A DNA stretch of 5,940 nucleotides from JADHLJ01 sp038116915 (GTDB lineage: Bacteria > Pseudomonadota > Alphaproteobacteria > Thalassobaculales > Thalassobaculaceae). The number at the start of each line of letters is the position of its first letter. Within the stretch, counting starts at the first letter, position 1. The translations under genes and the position numbers were made by a program. This document shows positions 1 through 5,940 of the stretch, one piece after another. Below the pieces are notes generated by a model. The model was not told the DNA's origin. It saw nothing but the letters and a program-made list of their open reading frames with translations, and made no database searches. The DNA lies in assembly GCA_038116915.1 (NCBI GenBank), contig JAYOEU010000230.1, positions 1-5,940 on the forward strand, read 5' to 3'.

Positions 1-427
1 GGTTCCTCGCCCTTTGGCCGCGCTGTTTTCTCAAGGGTCCCCATGAAGCACATCATCAATACGAAGCGTTGCATCCCGTTGCAAGCCCGGAACGACATGA
101 CCCGAGCGGTCATCGGCAATTACCGGCAGAACTGCCTCGAACAACGGGATTTCGAAGGGTTGTGTTGATGTTCATGAAAGCGGTGCGCCCCCGGCTCCAA
201 CAAGGCACCGATCCTTCCGTCAATCTCGTCGGCCCATTCTTCAAGGACAGAGTATCCTTCCGAAGGTGGAACAAGCCGCTTCGGGACGAATCGGCGCACT
301 CGTCCGCGCCCGTTTCCGAGCAGACATGATCCGGCCTTTCGCCGAGATTGCGAACACATTGGCAACACATATGACGGTGGCAGCTCTCAGGCATTCGAGA
401 GGCATCGGACCGTGGCTGAGTTGCACA
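1..427. other. Stretch without a supportable gene
   Basis: No reading frame here resembles a protein I recognise. Short open stretches exist on both strands. On the + strand, the frame starting with the ATG at 43 runs to a TGA at 166-168, with mostly G or C at third codon positions. On the - strand, two neighbouring frames read as protein-like segments (LEEWADEIDGRIGALL, and FEIPLFEAVLPVIADD next to it), which would need a frameshift between them. These may be relics of decayed genes, in keeping with the degraded fragment that follows. I saw no RNA gene, repeat or terminator here. Confidence 0.4.
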
Positions 428-936
428 ATGATCGTTCAAAAATTCGCATTGCATAGAGACGATGCGCCGGATCGTCCCTTTCGGATCGTTGCCGCGTTGC
501 TGCACAGAACCCTTGGCGACTTCGTCGACCAACTTTTGTTCGCGGCCTCGGTCAAGGAACTGTTTCCGAATGCGAGACTTGACGTCACCTACCGCCCGGA
601 TCGCCCGCACAAAGCGGAACTGATCAAACTTGCTCCACAAGTCGACGGTGCCTGGCCAATGCCGGAGGGGCTGTCGACGGATTATTTTGATACCGCGGGA
701 AATCCGCCGGTCATCCCGCCGCAAGATTGGTACGACAACCTCTGCCACTATCCCGATCTCGCCTCTGACGGGCTGATGCTTCAGGCGGCGGCAATCAGTC
801 ACGCGAGATTTTTTTGGAGTTGTCACCATCAGGGCCGGCCAATTTGGCGCTTCCGTTCGGTTGCCCGTTGTTGAGATGCAATCAGTCCAGCATCTCGAAT
901 AGTGTCGCGCCTTTTTGCGAAAGCGCAGTGGTGTAG
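428..936 (+). pseudogene. Decayed glycosyltransferase-like fragment, frameshifted
   Basis: The frame from the ATG at 428 reads as real protein: a segment with LGDFVDQLLFAASVKELFP, then a YRPDRPHK motif and PPQDWYDNLCHYPDL. This resembles the N-terminal part of alphaproteobacterial glycosyltransferase-like (GT-B style) proteins of surface polysaccharide loci. It passes directly into LMLQAAAISHARFF, which looks like the C-terminal part of the same family, so a middle segment of perhaps 100 or more residues seems to be missing. At the T7 run (809-815) the open frame then goes off into unfamiliar sequence and stops at 874. The -1 frame instead continues with LELSPSGPANLALPFG and CPLLRCN, matching the sugar-nucleotide-site style (SPSGP, FG.P) of such enzymes, and ends at the TAG at 934-936. 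Loss of one T from a T8 run would explain this. The ATG at 428 has no clear ribosome binding site, so the true N-terminus may be lost; the open frame extends upstream to about 170 without recognisable content. Family assignment is from memory of motif patterns; decay is inferred from the frame break and the apparent deletion. Confidence 0.55.
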
Positions 937-1042
937 CTTTCCGACGAAAGTTCGAACCAAGAGGGCTTTCGCGGATTGCGATGTAATCCACTGTCGCAGC
1001 AATATATCGGAATTGGGATCGCGTCTTCTTGCGAGGACGCGG

Positions 1043-1117
1043 TGGTGGGCGCGACTGGGATTGAACCAGTGACCCCTACGATGTCAACGTAGTGCTCTCC
1101 CGCTGAGCTACGCGCCC
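1043..1117 (-). tRNA. tRNA-Val (anticodon GAC)
   Basis: The - strand folds into a complete 75-nt cloverleaf. The acceptor stem is GGGCGCG/CGCGCCC. The D arm is GCTC-AGCGGGA-GAGC. The anticodon arm is CTACG-TTGACAT-CGTAG with anticodon GAC, which reads valine GUC/GUU. The variable loop is GGGTC and the T arm is ACTGG-TTCAATC-CCAGT. The discriminator base is A, followed by an encoded CCA (1043-1045). All stems pair perfectly. Two bases past the CCA lies a 6-bp inverted repeat (1020-1025 with 1036-1041, CGCGTC/GACGCG) that could act in 3' end formation, although no T run follows. The gene stands alone; its 3' end faces the degraded region at 1-1020. Confidence 0.97.
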
Positions 1118-1158
1118 ATCCGGGCCGGCGACGGGACTGCCGACCGAAACGAAGCGTG

Positions 1159-1186
1159 GTTATAGCGGACCTCGGAAATTTGGCAA
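1159..1186 (-). promoter_or_regulatory. Sigma-70-type promoter for tRNA-Val
   Basis: On the - strand, TTGCCA (1181-1186) and TATAAC (1159-1164) are separated by 16 bases, close to the TTGACA/TATAAT consensus. Transcription would start near 1152, about 35 bases before the mature tRNA 5' end at 1117, a usual tRNA leader length. Position and orientation fit only the tRNA gene. Confidence 0.65.
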
Positions 1187-1257
1187 GCCCGAAACCCGCT
1201 TCATGCAAGCTCACGGGGTGGGATGACAGCCGGGCGGGATTGCTCTAAATCTTGGAT

Positions 1258-2181
1258 ATGGCAAATCAGTCAGGCATCCCATCATCACTTGATAGCGGCG
1301 GCGACGAGAACGGCCTCAGAATCGATCGGCCGCATCGTCAGACACTGCCGCTCGTCGTCGCATCGCCGCATAGTGGCCGGATCTATCCGGAAAGCTTCGT
1401 GAGCCGGTCACGCCTGCCGGTGCATCGGCTGAGATCGTCGGAGGATGCTTTCATTGATGAGATTTTCGGCACCGCGCCGGCTTTGGGCGCCCCATTGCTG
1501 CGTGCGCTTTTCCCGCGCGTCTTCGTCGATGTGAACCGGGAGCCCTACGAGCTCGACCCGGCGATGTTCAGCACCCCGTTGCCGTCCTATGTCACCACCC
1601 GCAACGCGCGCATCGCCGCCGGTCTCGGCACGATCGCGCGCGTGGTTTCGAATTCCGAATCGATCTATCGGGACAAGCTCACCTTCGAGGAGGCAGATGC
1701 GAGGATCAAGGCGTTCTATGATCCCTACCATCGCGCGCTCGCCTCGCTCATCGAGGAAACCAGGGACTTGTTTGGATTTTGTATCCTCCTGGACTGTCAT
1801 TCCATGCCGTCGGGGGCGGCGGGGCATCGCGGCGACGCGGCAAGCCGCTCGCAACGGATTGATGTCGTGCTGGGCGATTGTCACGCGACAGCTTGCGATC
1901 CGACCCTAACCGGCGAGGCCGAACGTCTGTTGACCAGCATGGGATACGCCGCCCGCCGCAACAATCCCTATGCGGGCGGGTTTGTGACCAGACACTACGG
2001 CCGTCCGCGCGAGGGTGTTCATGCCTTGCAGATTGAACTGAACCGCGGCCTTTACATGGACGAAACCCGGATAGAGCGCCTGAATTCCATTTCCGGGCTC
2101 AGGGAAAACATGGCGGCCCTGATCGCGCATCTCGGCGCAATGCGCTTTGCCCCGACGGAAATCGGCGAGGCGGCGGAGTAA
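1258..2181 (+). CDS. N-formylglutamate amidohydrolase
   Basis: This 307-residue cytoplasmic protein belongs to the N-formylglutamate amidohydrolase (FGase) family. The founding members hydrolyse N-formyl-L-glutamate to formate and glutamate at the end of one histidine-degradation route; many relatives have unproven substrates. Visible family signatures are VASPHSGRIYP (about residues 34-44), FVDVNREPYELDP (89-101), LLDCHSMP (177-184), YAGGFVTRHYGRP (238-250) and ALQIELNRGLYMDE (256-269). The His and Asp/Glu residues in these blocks are the expected metal and substrate ligands. Length is normal and the frame intact. I chose the ATG at 1258 over the in-frame TTG at 1252; neither has a good ribosome binding site (only a GGGCGGGA stretch about 17 bases upstream). 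No hut genes lie nearby, so a role in histidine use is not supported by context. The gene ends 51 bases before a gene with its own promoter. No signal peptide is evident. Confidence 0.92.
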   Translation: MANQSGIPSSLDSGGDENGLRIDRPHRQTLPLVVASPHSGRIYPESFVSRSRLPVHRLRSSEDAFIDEIFGTAPALGAPLLRALFPRVFVDVNREPYELDPAMFSTPLPSYVTTRNARIAAGLGTIARVVSNSESIYRDKLTFEEADARIKAFYDPYHRALASLIEETRDLFGFCILLDCHSMPSGAAGHRGDAASRSQRIDVVLGDCHATACDPTLTGEAERLLTSMGYAARRNNPYAGGFVTRHYGRPREGVHALQIELNRGLYMDETRIERLNSISGLRENMAALIAHLGAMRFAPTEIGEAAE

Positions 2182-2192
2182 ATATCCAATCT

Positions 2193-2208
2193 TGGCACAT
2201 AGTTTGCT
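2193..2208 (+). promoter_or_regulatory. Sigma-54 (RpoN) -24/-12 promoter
   Basis: The sequence TGGCAC-ATAGT-TTGCT matches the sigma-54 consensus TGGCACG-N4-TTGCW at every position except the weakly conserved seventh. The invariant GG (2194-2195) and GC (2206-2207) have the required 10 bases between them. Transcription would start near 2219, giving a leader of about 14 bases that holds the GGGAGG ribosome binding site of the transglycosylase gene. The site sits in the 51-base gap after the amidohydrolase stop codon, pointing at the downstream gene. Sigma-54 promoters need an AAA+ activator bound upstream; its site would lie inside the end of the amidohydrolase gene and I could not identify it. 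Confidence 0.8.
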
Positions 2209-2220
2209 TGGTACGGCGTA

Positions 2221-2226
2221 GGGAGG
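2221..2226 (+). promoter_or_regulatory. Strong ribosome binding site
   Basis: GGGAGG lies 6 bases before the ATG at 2233. It fixes that start codon and contrasts with the poor site of the amidohydrolase gene just upstream. Confidence 0.75.
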
Positions 2227-2232
2227 AAGCTC

Positions 2233-3027
2233 ATGCGCTGGATACCGACGATCATAACGCTGCTTGCGCTAGTACCGGCGACCACCGCCGCGTTGGCGAT
2301 GACCGATCAGGATCGCCGCACGGCGGCGCTGTGCGAGGCCGCGACCCGCAAGGCCGAATTCACCGAACGGGTTCCCCGCGGCCTGTTGGAAGCCATATCG
2401 CTGAAGGAATCGGGGCGCTGGGACGATGAGGAGAAGCGCAGCGTTCCCTGGCCCTGGACCGTGACCTCGGGCGGACCCGGCGAGTACTTCGCGACGCGCG
2501 AGGAAGCGCTGGCGAAAGTGCGCGAACTGCGCAGCGACGGGGTAACCAACATCGATGTCGGCTGCATGCAGGTCAATCTGCGCTACCATCCTCATGCTTT
2601 CGAAACGATTGAGGACGCTTTCGACCCATTGACCAATGCCAGCTATGCGGGCGCGCATCTGAAGCAGCTCCGCGAGGACCATCACTCCTGGCACCGGGCG
2701 GTGGAGCGCTATCACTCCGGTGATCCGGAACGCGGCGCCGCGTATCGCGAAGCGGTCTACAAGCTGAAATTCACCGCAACCACATCGCGTATGGTCGCGG
2801 CGCGCGAGGACGCCAAGCTAGGCTATCGCGAACGCCTGGAGCTGCAGCGCCGGAATTACGAGGTCGCGCGGCAGGCCCGTCTCGATATCTCCCGCCAACA
2901 GGAAGCGGCGAAAACCGAGCGTGAAAAGGAGCTCCGGGCTGAATTCGAAGAGCGCCGGGCTCGGGTCTTCCAGCGCTGGGAGGAAATGATGAGGAAACGC
3001 CGCGAGGAAGCCGGGAAAAATTCCTGA
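2233..3027 (+). CDS. Exported lytic transglycosylase (SLT domain)
   Basis: This 264-residue protein probably cleaves the MurNAc-GlcNAc bond of peptidoglycan in the periplasm. Residues 1-22 form a signal peptide (MRW, a hydrophobic core IPTIITLLALVPATTAALA, probable signal peptidase I cut after ALA). The catalytic domain spans about 45-180: LLEAISLKESGRWD carries the catalytic Glu (about E59), GCMQVNLRYHP (110-120) matches the GLMQxN block, and AVERYHSGDP (156-165) the A..YN.G block. C34 and C111 could form a disulfide. Residues about 190-260 are a highly charged (Arg/Glu) helix, likely a coiled coil and an addition to the bare SLT domain. The compact VirB1/IagB-like layout, export signal and upstream sigma-54 promoter suggest an enzyme that opens the wall for an assembly; the flagellar enzyme SltF of Rhodobacter sphaeroides is a possible parallel, but no flagellar gene is in view. 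The gene converges with betA, with 17 bases between stop codons. Confidence 0.88.
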   Translation: MRWIPTIITLLALVPATTAALAMTDQDRRTAALCEAATRKAEFTERVPRGLLEAISLKESGRWDDEEKRSVPWPWTVTSGGPGEYFATREEALAKVRELRSDGVTNIDVGCMQVNLRYHPHAFETIEDAFDPLTNASYAGAHLKQLREDHHSWHRAVERYHSGDPERGAAYREAVYKLKFTATTSRMVAAREDAKLGYRERLELQRRNYEVARQARLDISRQQEAAKTEREKELRAEFEERRARVFQRWEEMMRKRREEAGKNS

Positions 3028-3044
3028 GGACCGCTTCGTCCATC

Positions 3045-4700
3045 CTAACGCTGGCTGCTCTCCCATTCCGGATGGATCCAGACCGGCGCGTCCTCCCGCG
3101 CCAAGGGCGTCCGGCCCCGGACCCTATCGGCAAGTTTTTCCGCCATCATGATGGTCGGCGCATTGAGATTGCCGCTGACGATGGACGGCATGATCGAGGC
3201 GTCGATGACCCTGAGGCTTTCAACGCCATGCACCCGCCCCTCCGGGTCCACGACAGCCATAGCATCCGCGCCCATGCGGCAGGTGCAGGACGGGTGATAG
3301 GCGCTCTCCCCACGCGCGCGCACGAAGGCGTCGATTTCTTCGTCGCTGACGCTTTCACGTCCCGGCGCCAATTCCTCGCCGCGCAGATCGTCAAAGGCCG
3401 GCTGCCGGATGATCTCGCGGGTAAGGTGCACGGCGGCCCGCATCTCCGTGCGGTCCTGTTGGGTGGTCATGTAGTTGAACAGGATTTCGGGCGCGTCACC
3501 CGGGTCGGGTGACCTGAGCCGAACGTGACCGCGGCTGGGTGGGCGCATCGGCCCGACATGAGCTTGAAAACCGTGTGTGTCCCGCGGATTGCTGCCGTCA
3601 TAGTTCACCGCGATGGGCAGAAAGTGAAATTGCAGGTCCGGATGCTCCACCCCGGCCCGGGAGCGAATGAAACCGCCGGATTCGAAGTGACTGGTCGCGC
3701 CAAGGCCACGCCGTGCCGCGATCCACTGCATTCCGATCAGCAGTTTTCGCAGCGGATTTTGAACACCGTAAAGCGAGACCGGCTGTGTTCAGGCATATTG
3801 CACATAGATTTCCAAATGATCCTGGAGATTGGCGCCGACCCCCGGGCGGTCGGCCACAACGGTGATCCCGTGGTCTTGCAGCTGCGCGCCCGGTCCGATT
3901 CCGGACAGCATGAGCAACTGCGGCGAATTGATCGCGCCGCCGCACAGGATGATCTCTTGAGCCGCCTTGATCTGCTCGGTCCCGCCCCCACTGCGAACCT
4001 CGACCCCGACAGCCCGGCCCTCGTCGATGAGGATGCGTGACACCAGCGTCCGGGTCATGACGGAAAGATTCCGCCGCTTTCGAACCGGATGCAGATAGGC
4101 GCGCGCGGCGCCGCAGCGCCGGCCGCCACCGACCGTCATGTCCATGCGGCCGATACCTTCCTGCTGGGCCCCGTTCATGTCACCGGTCGCCGGATAACCG
4201 GCCTGCCGTCCCGCCTCCACCCATGCCCGGTGCAGCGGGTTGCGCATTTCGCCGGCGGTAACCTTCAGCGGTCCCTCGCCGCCACGATAGGCGTCCGCGC
4301 CAAGATCGAGGCTCTCCGCCTTCTTGAAATAGGGCAGACAATCGGCATACGACCAGTCTTGCAGCCCCTCACTTTGGGCCCAGCGGTCATAGTCGCGGGC
4401 ATGTCCCCGCACATAGGCCATGCCGTTGATCGAACTCGAGCCTCCCAGCACCCGGCCACGCGGGCAGTACATGCGCCGGCCGTCCATGCCCGGTTCCGGT
4501 TCCGAATGATAGGCCCAGTTCACCCGGTCCGACGCCAAGGGATAGGCCAGGGCCGCCGGCATATGGATGGTCCAGTCCCACCAATGGTCCTCGCCGCCGG
4601 CCTCGACCACCAGAACGGTGTGGTTCGGGTCCTCGGTCAGGCGGTTTGCGAGCACGCAGCCCGCCGAACCGGCGCCGATGATGATGGTGTCTGGGGTCAT
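3045..4700 (-). pseudogene. betA: Choline dehydrogenase BetA, interrupted by one in-frame TGA
   Basis: BetA is an FAD enzyme of the GMC oxidoreductase family that oxidises choline to betaine aldehyde, the first step to the osmoprotectant glycine betaine. The frame from the ATG at 4700 to the TAG at 3045-3047 spans 551 codons before the stop, close to E. coli BetA. Seen in order: the FAD motif IIIGAGSAG (6-14), the GMC signature RGRVLGGSSSINGM (81-94), a second signature GGAINSPQLLMLSGIG, and near the C-terminus AYHPSCTCRMG with the catalytic His (about 469) and SGNLNAPTIMMAEK with the partner Asn (about 513). Codon 304 is TGA (3789-3791), within VQYA-stop-TQPVSLY; E. coli has QYECKEPVSLY, so the stop replaces Cys. 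The frame is unchanged across it and no other damage is visible. As written, translation gives a 303-residue N-terminal piece; the next in-frame ATG (3731) would give a 228-residue C-terminal piece. The start has only a weak ribosome binding site (GAGCGAGCGG). The gene lies 47 bases downstream of a small membrane-protein gene and is probably co-transcribed with it. Confidence 0.88.
3789..3791 (-). other. In-frame TGA replacing a Cys codon in betA
   Basis: This single codon interrupts betA. The reading frame and the family match continue directly on both sides (LQDHLEIYVQYA before, TQPVSLY after). TGT or TGC to TGA is a one-base change, so the lesion is minimal. Confidence 0.85.
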
Positions 4701-4747
4701 GCCGCTCGCTCACGTGCGTTTTCACGGATTTGCCCGGTCGGCGCGAG

Positions 4748-5152
4748 TCAGGAACTCTTAGTGTCCGGACCGTCGGTTCGGTTATCCGGAGCAGTCGGCT
4801 CGTCATGCTCCTTCAAGGGCTTGCCATCGTCATCGACGCGGCCCAGTTCCGTGCGATAGATCGAACGGCCGAAGGCATTATTCTTGATTTCGTCCACATG
4901 GCCGTGGTCCCAGGGCCGGTAGACCTCGAAGATGATCCGCTCGCGCACCCATTTTTCGTCCACGACCTGCGAACGGAAAGCCATGAAATGGACGCCGAAG
5001 AGCAATCCCCAGGCGATCATGACCCAGAAGGTCGACCAGCCTTCGAGGAAAAGGAAATCCACTGTGGCGAGCGCCGCCATCCCCAACATGAAGAGGCTCT
5101 GGTGCCAACGGTAACTGGCCATGAGAAGCTTGTTTGCGCCATCCAGGGTCAT
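4748..5152 (-). CDS. Small two-helix membrane protein, function unknown
   Basis: This 134-residue protein has two predicted membrane helices (about residues 17-36 and 40-58) joined by a very short turn (FLEGWS). An amphipathic basic and aromatic stretch follows (FRSQVVDEKWVRERIIFEVYRPWDHGHVDEIKNNAF), then a hydrophilic acidic tail rich in Asp, Glu and Lys. The helix pair resembles the 2TM-domain type of small membrane proteins; no catalytic motif is visible. The ATG at 5152 is chosen because GGAGGG lies just ahead of it; the open frame extends upstream to 5311, but that stretch is Cys/Trp/Ser-rich and overlaps the upstream gene, so it is not real. It lies 25 bases after the four-helix protein gene and 47 bases before betA, suggesting one transcript. 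A link to choline or betaine uptake or to osmotic response is guessed from context alone. Confidence 0.75.
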   Translation of the reverse strand: MTLDGANKLLMASYRWHQSLFMLGMAALATVDFLFLEGWSTFWVMIAWGLLFGVHFMAFRSQVVDEKWVRERIIFEVYRPWDHGHVDEIKNNAFGRSIYRTELGRVDDDGKPLKEHDEPTAPDNRTDGPDTKSS

Positions 5153-5177
5153 GCGCCCTCCAGGCCTGCCTAGACCG

Positions 5178-5657
5178 TTAAAACAGACGGCGGCGGGTTT
5201 TATTCTCCGGCGCCCTGCGCGGCAGCAGCTTATAGACACGGCAGATCGTGATGACCCGCCACATGTAACGCAGAAGCACCAGGACGATGGCCAGAAGCAC
5301 CAACTCATCAATCAGCACCATTTTCCCGGGGAAACCGAAAATGAGCAGACTGAGCAGAACGACCACCGGTGCACTGGCGGCATAGATCGCGGCGTAGGCA
5401 TTCTTGACACTGCCCACCAGCACGACGGCCGCAACGATGGTGAAACAATAGATCGCGGCCTCCCGCGAGGCGCCATAGGGCGCGTGGCCGGTGATCGAGG
5501 TGAAGGTTCCCACCCCGAACAGGATCGACATCATGATCGCGAAGAAGAACAGCTCACTATCCGCCTGGGAGCGGCTGAGATTGGCGACTCGCGTGAAATA
5601 CGGGGTCGTTTCCTCGTCCCAAACGTAGCGTTTGAGAAAATTATTCAGCTTGAACAT
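5178..5657 (-). CDS. Four-helix membrane protein, function unknown
   Basis: This 159-residue protein has a soluble N-terminus (MFKLNNFLKRYVWDEETTPYFTRVANLSRSQADSE, about 1-35). Four hydrophobic segments follow at about 36-56, 67-85, 93-110 and 116-136, and then a basic C-terminus ending in KLLPRRAPENKTRRRLF, expected to face the cytoplasm. I recognise no family and see no catalytic or cofactor-binding motif. The start is supported by GGAGAGG three bases before the ATG. It is the first gene after a strong terminator and the first of three same-strand genes (this one, the two-helix protein, betA), so it may head a small operon. I saw no clear promoter in the short space between terminator and start; limited readthrough from the upstream gene is possible. 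It could be an accessory subunit of a transporter or sensor, but the sequence does not decide this. Confidence 0.78.
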   Translation of the reverse strand: MFKLNNFLKRYVWDEETTPYFTRVANLSRSQADSELFFFAIMMSILFGVGTFTSITGHAPYGASREAAIYCFTIVAAVVLVGSVKNAYAAIYAASAPVVVLLSLLIFGFPGKMVLIDELVLLAIVLVLLRYMWRVITICRVYKLLPRRAPENKTRRRLF

Positions 5658-5697
5658 GTTCCTCTCCGCCGCTTGCCTTGAACATCACGACGAAAAC

Positions 5698-5728
5698 GGG
5701 GCGTTCGGCGACATGCATCGAACGCCCC
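5698..5728 (-). terminator. Rho-independent terminator of the upstream partial gene
   Basis: A perfect 10-bp inverted repeat, GGGGCGTTCG (5698-5707) with CGAACGCCCC (5719-5728), surrounds an 11-base loop. On the - strand the hairpin is followed by GTTTTCG, a short T run, and it lies about 50 bases past the stop codon at 5781-5783. It should end, or attenuate, transcription of the gene entering from the right edge before the membrane-protein gene at 5657. Confidence 0.8.
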
Positions 5729-5780
5729 TGTTCCCTTTCGCCGAGGGAGTGTCGTCGCGCCTCCCTCGCCAAATATGCGA

Positions 5781-5940
5781 CTAACTGTTCTTGGCGGCCT
5801 CTTCGCCCAGGATCTTCTGGGTTTGCGCCTTCAAGTCTTCTTCCACCGAGACGTTCAGGTCGACGCTCATGCGCTCCTTGCCCTCAATGGACTCGCCGGT
5901 GTTTTCCGGCCATTCGAGGGTCATCAGCTCGTAACGCATC
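5781..5940 (-). CDS. C-terminal end of an unidentified protein (cut by window edge)
   Basis: The - strand frame ending at the TAG at 5781-5783 is open to the window edge and gives at least 52 residues, including MRYELMTLEWPENTG and ending VEEDLKAQTQKILGEEAAKNS. It is hydrophilic and acidic with a helical Glu/Lys/Gln-rich tail. A terminator hairpin follows at a normal distance, supporting a real gene end. An ATG lies at 5937-5939, but the frame most likely continues upstream beyond the window. I do not recognise the family. A soluble C-terminal tail of a transporter (for example a BCCT choline/betaine carrier, given betA nearby) is possible, but only as a guess from context. Confidence 0.7.
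   Translation of the reverse strand, partial: MRYELMTLEWPENTGESIEGKERMSVDLNVSVEEDLKAQTQKILGEEAAKNS

Noticed and set aside
110..991. Long open frame on the - strand (293 codons).
   Set aside because: It is antisense to the recognisable glycosyltransferase-like fragment, is unusually rich in Arg and Cys, and shows no domain-like pattern.
1020..1041. Six-bp inverted repeat just past the tRNA 3' end as a terminator.
   Set aside because: No T run follows on the - strand, so it cannot be called an intrinsic terminator with confidence.
882..1214. Open frame on the - strand ending ESYTTALSQKGATLFEMLD.
   Set aside because: The frame runs straight through the tRNA gene, so it is not a real gene as a whole. 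The last ~25 residues look protein-like and may be the tail of another decayed gene, but are too short to assign.
3760..3791. Possible selenocysteine codon: a weak hairpin (AACA..CCG/CGG..TGTT) with GGTCT near its loop lies just after the betA TGA.
   Set aside because: The stem is short and bulged, the loop is much closer to the TGA than in known bacterial SECIS elements such as fdhF, and this Cys is not catalytic in GMC oxidoreductases. A point mutation is simpler.
3072..4859. Several long + strand open frames (3072-3512, 3525-4040, 4089-4859).
   Set aside because: They lie antisense to betA, whose family match is unambiguous; open antisense frames are expected in GC-rich genes.
5153..5311. 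Upstream extension of the two-helix protein (53 extra residues).
   Set aside because: It overlaps the four-helix gene in another frame, is Cys/Trp/Ser-rich, and the ATG at 5152 has a far better ribosome binding site.
1..5940. CRISPR array, insertion sequence, phage genes or a retron-like element.
   Set aside because: I saw no spaced direct repeats, no terminal inverted repeats with a transposase, and no reverse transcriptase or phage motifs on either strand.

Overview
The window is GC-rich and its proteins look alphaproteobacterial (Rhodospirillales- or Rhodobacterales-like). That placement rests on protein style alone: a BetA-type choline dehydrogenase, an N-formylglutamate amidohydrolase and an alphaproteobacterial-type SLT-domain protein. 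No taxonomic marker is present.

Left part (1 to about 1190). The first ~1 kb has no intact gene I can defend. It holds a decayed fragment of a glycosyltransferase-like protein on the + strand, apparently frameshifted at a run of seven T and probably lacking its middle. Next to it, on the - strand, is a clean tRNA-Val(GAC) gene with encoded CCA and a good sigma-70-type promoter. The 3' end of the tRNA faces the decayed DNA, a common layout where foreign DNA has come and gone, but I found no integrase or repeated tRNA 3' end.

Centre (1258-3027, + strand). An intact N-formylglutamate amidohydrolase is followed, 51 bases later, by an exported lytic transglycosylase with a C-terminal charged helix. 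The short gap holds an exact sigma-54 (-24/-12) promoter match, TGGCAC-N5-TTGCT, just ahead of a strong ribosome binding site. The transglycosylase is therefore probably an independent RpoN-controlled unit, possibly linked to flagellum or envelope assembly.

Right part (3045-5940, - strand). Reading leftwards: the tail of an unidentified gene cut by the window edge; a strong hairpin terminator; a small four-helix membrane protein; a small two-helix membrane protein; and betA, choline dehydrogenase. The betA reading frame is collinear with the family over its whole length but is interrupted by one in-frame TGA, exactly where E. coli BetA has a cysteine. Everything after the TGA, including the catalytic His region, is well preserved, so this is a very recent nonsense mutation, a sequencing error, or stop-codon readthrough. 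betA converges on the transglycosylase gene with only 17 bases between their stop codons.

Most notable are the sigma-54 promoter driving a cell-wall lytic enzyme and the single TGA in an otherwise perfect betA. I did not find a convincing new multi-gene system.
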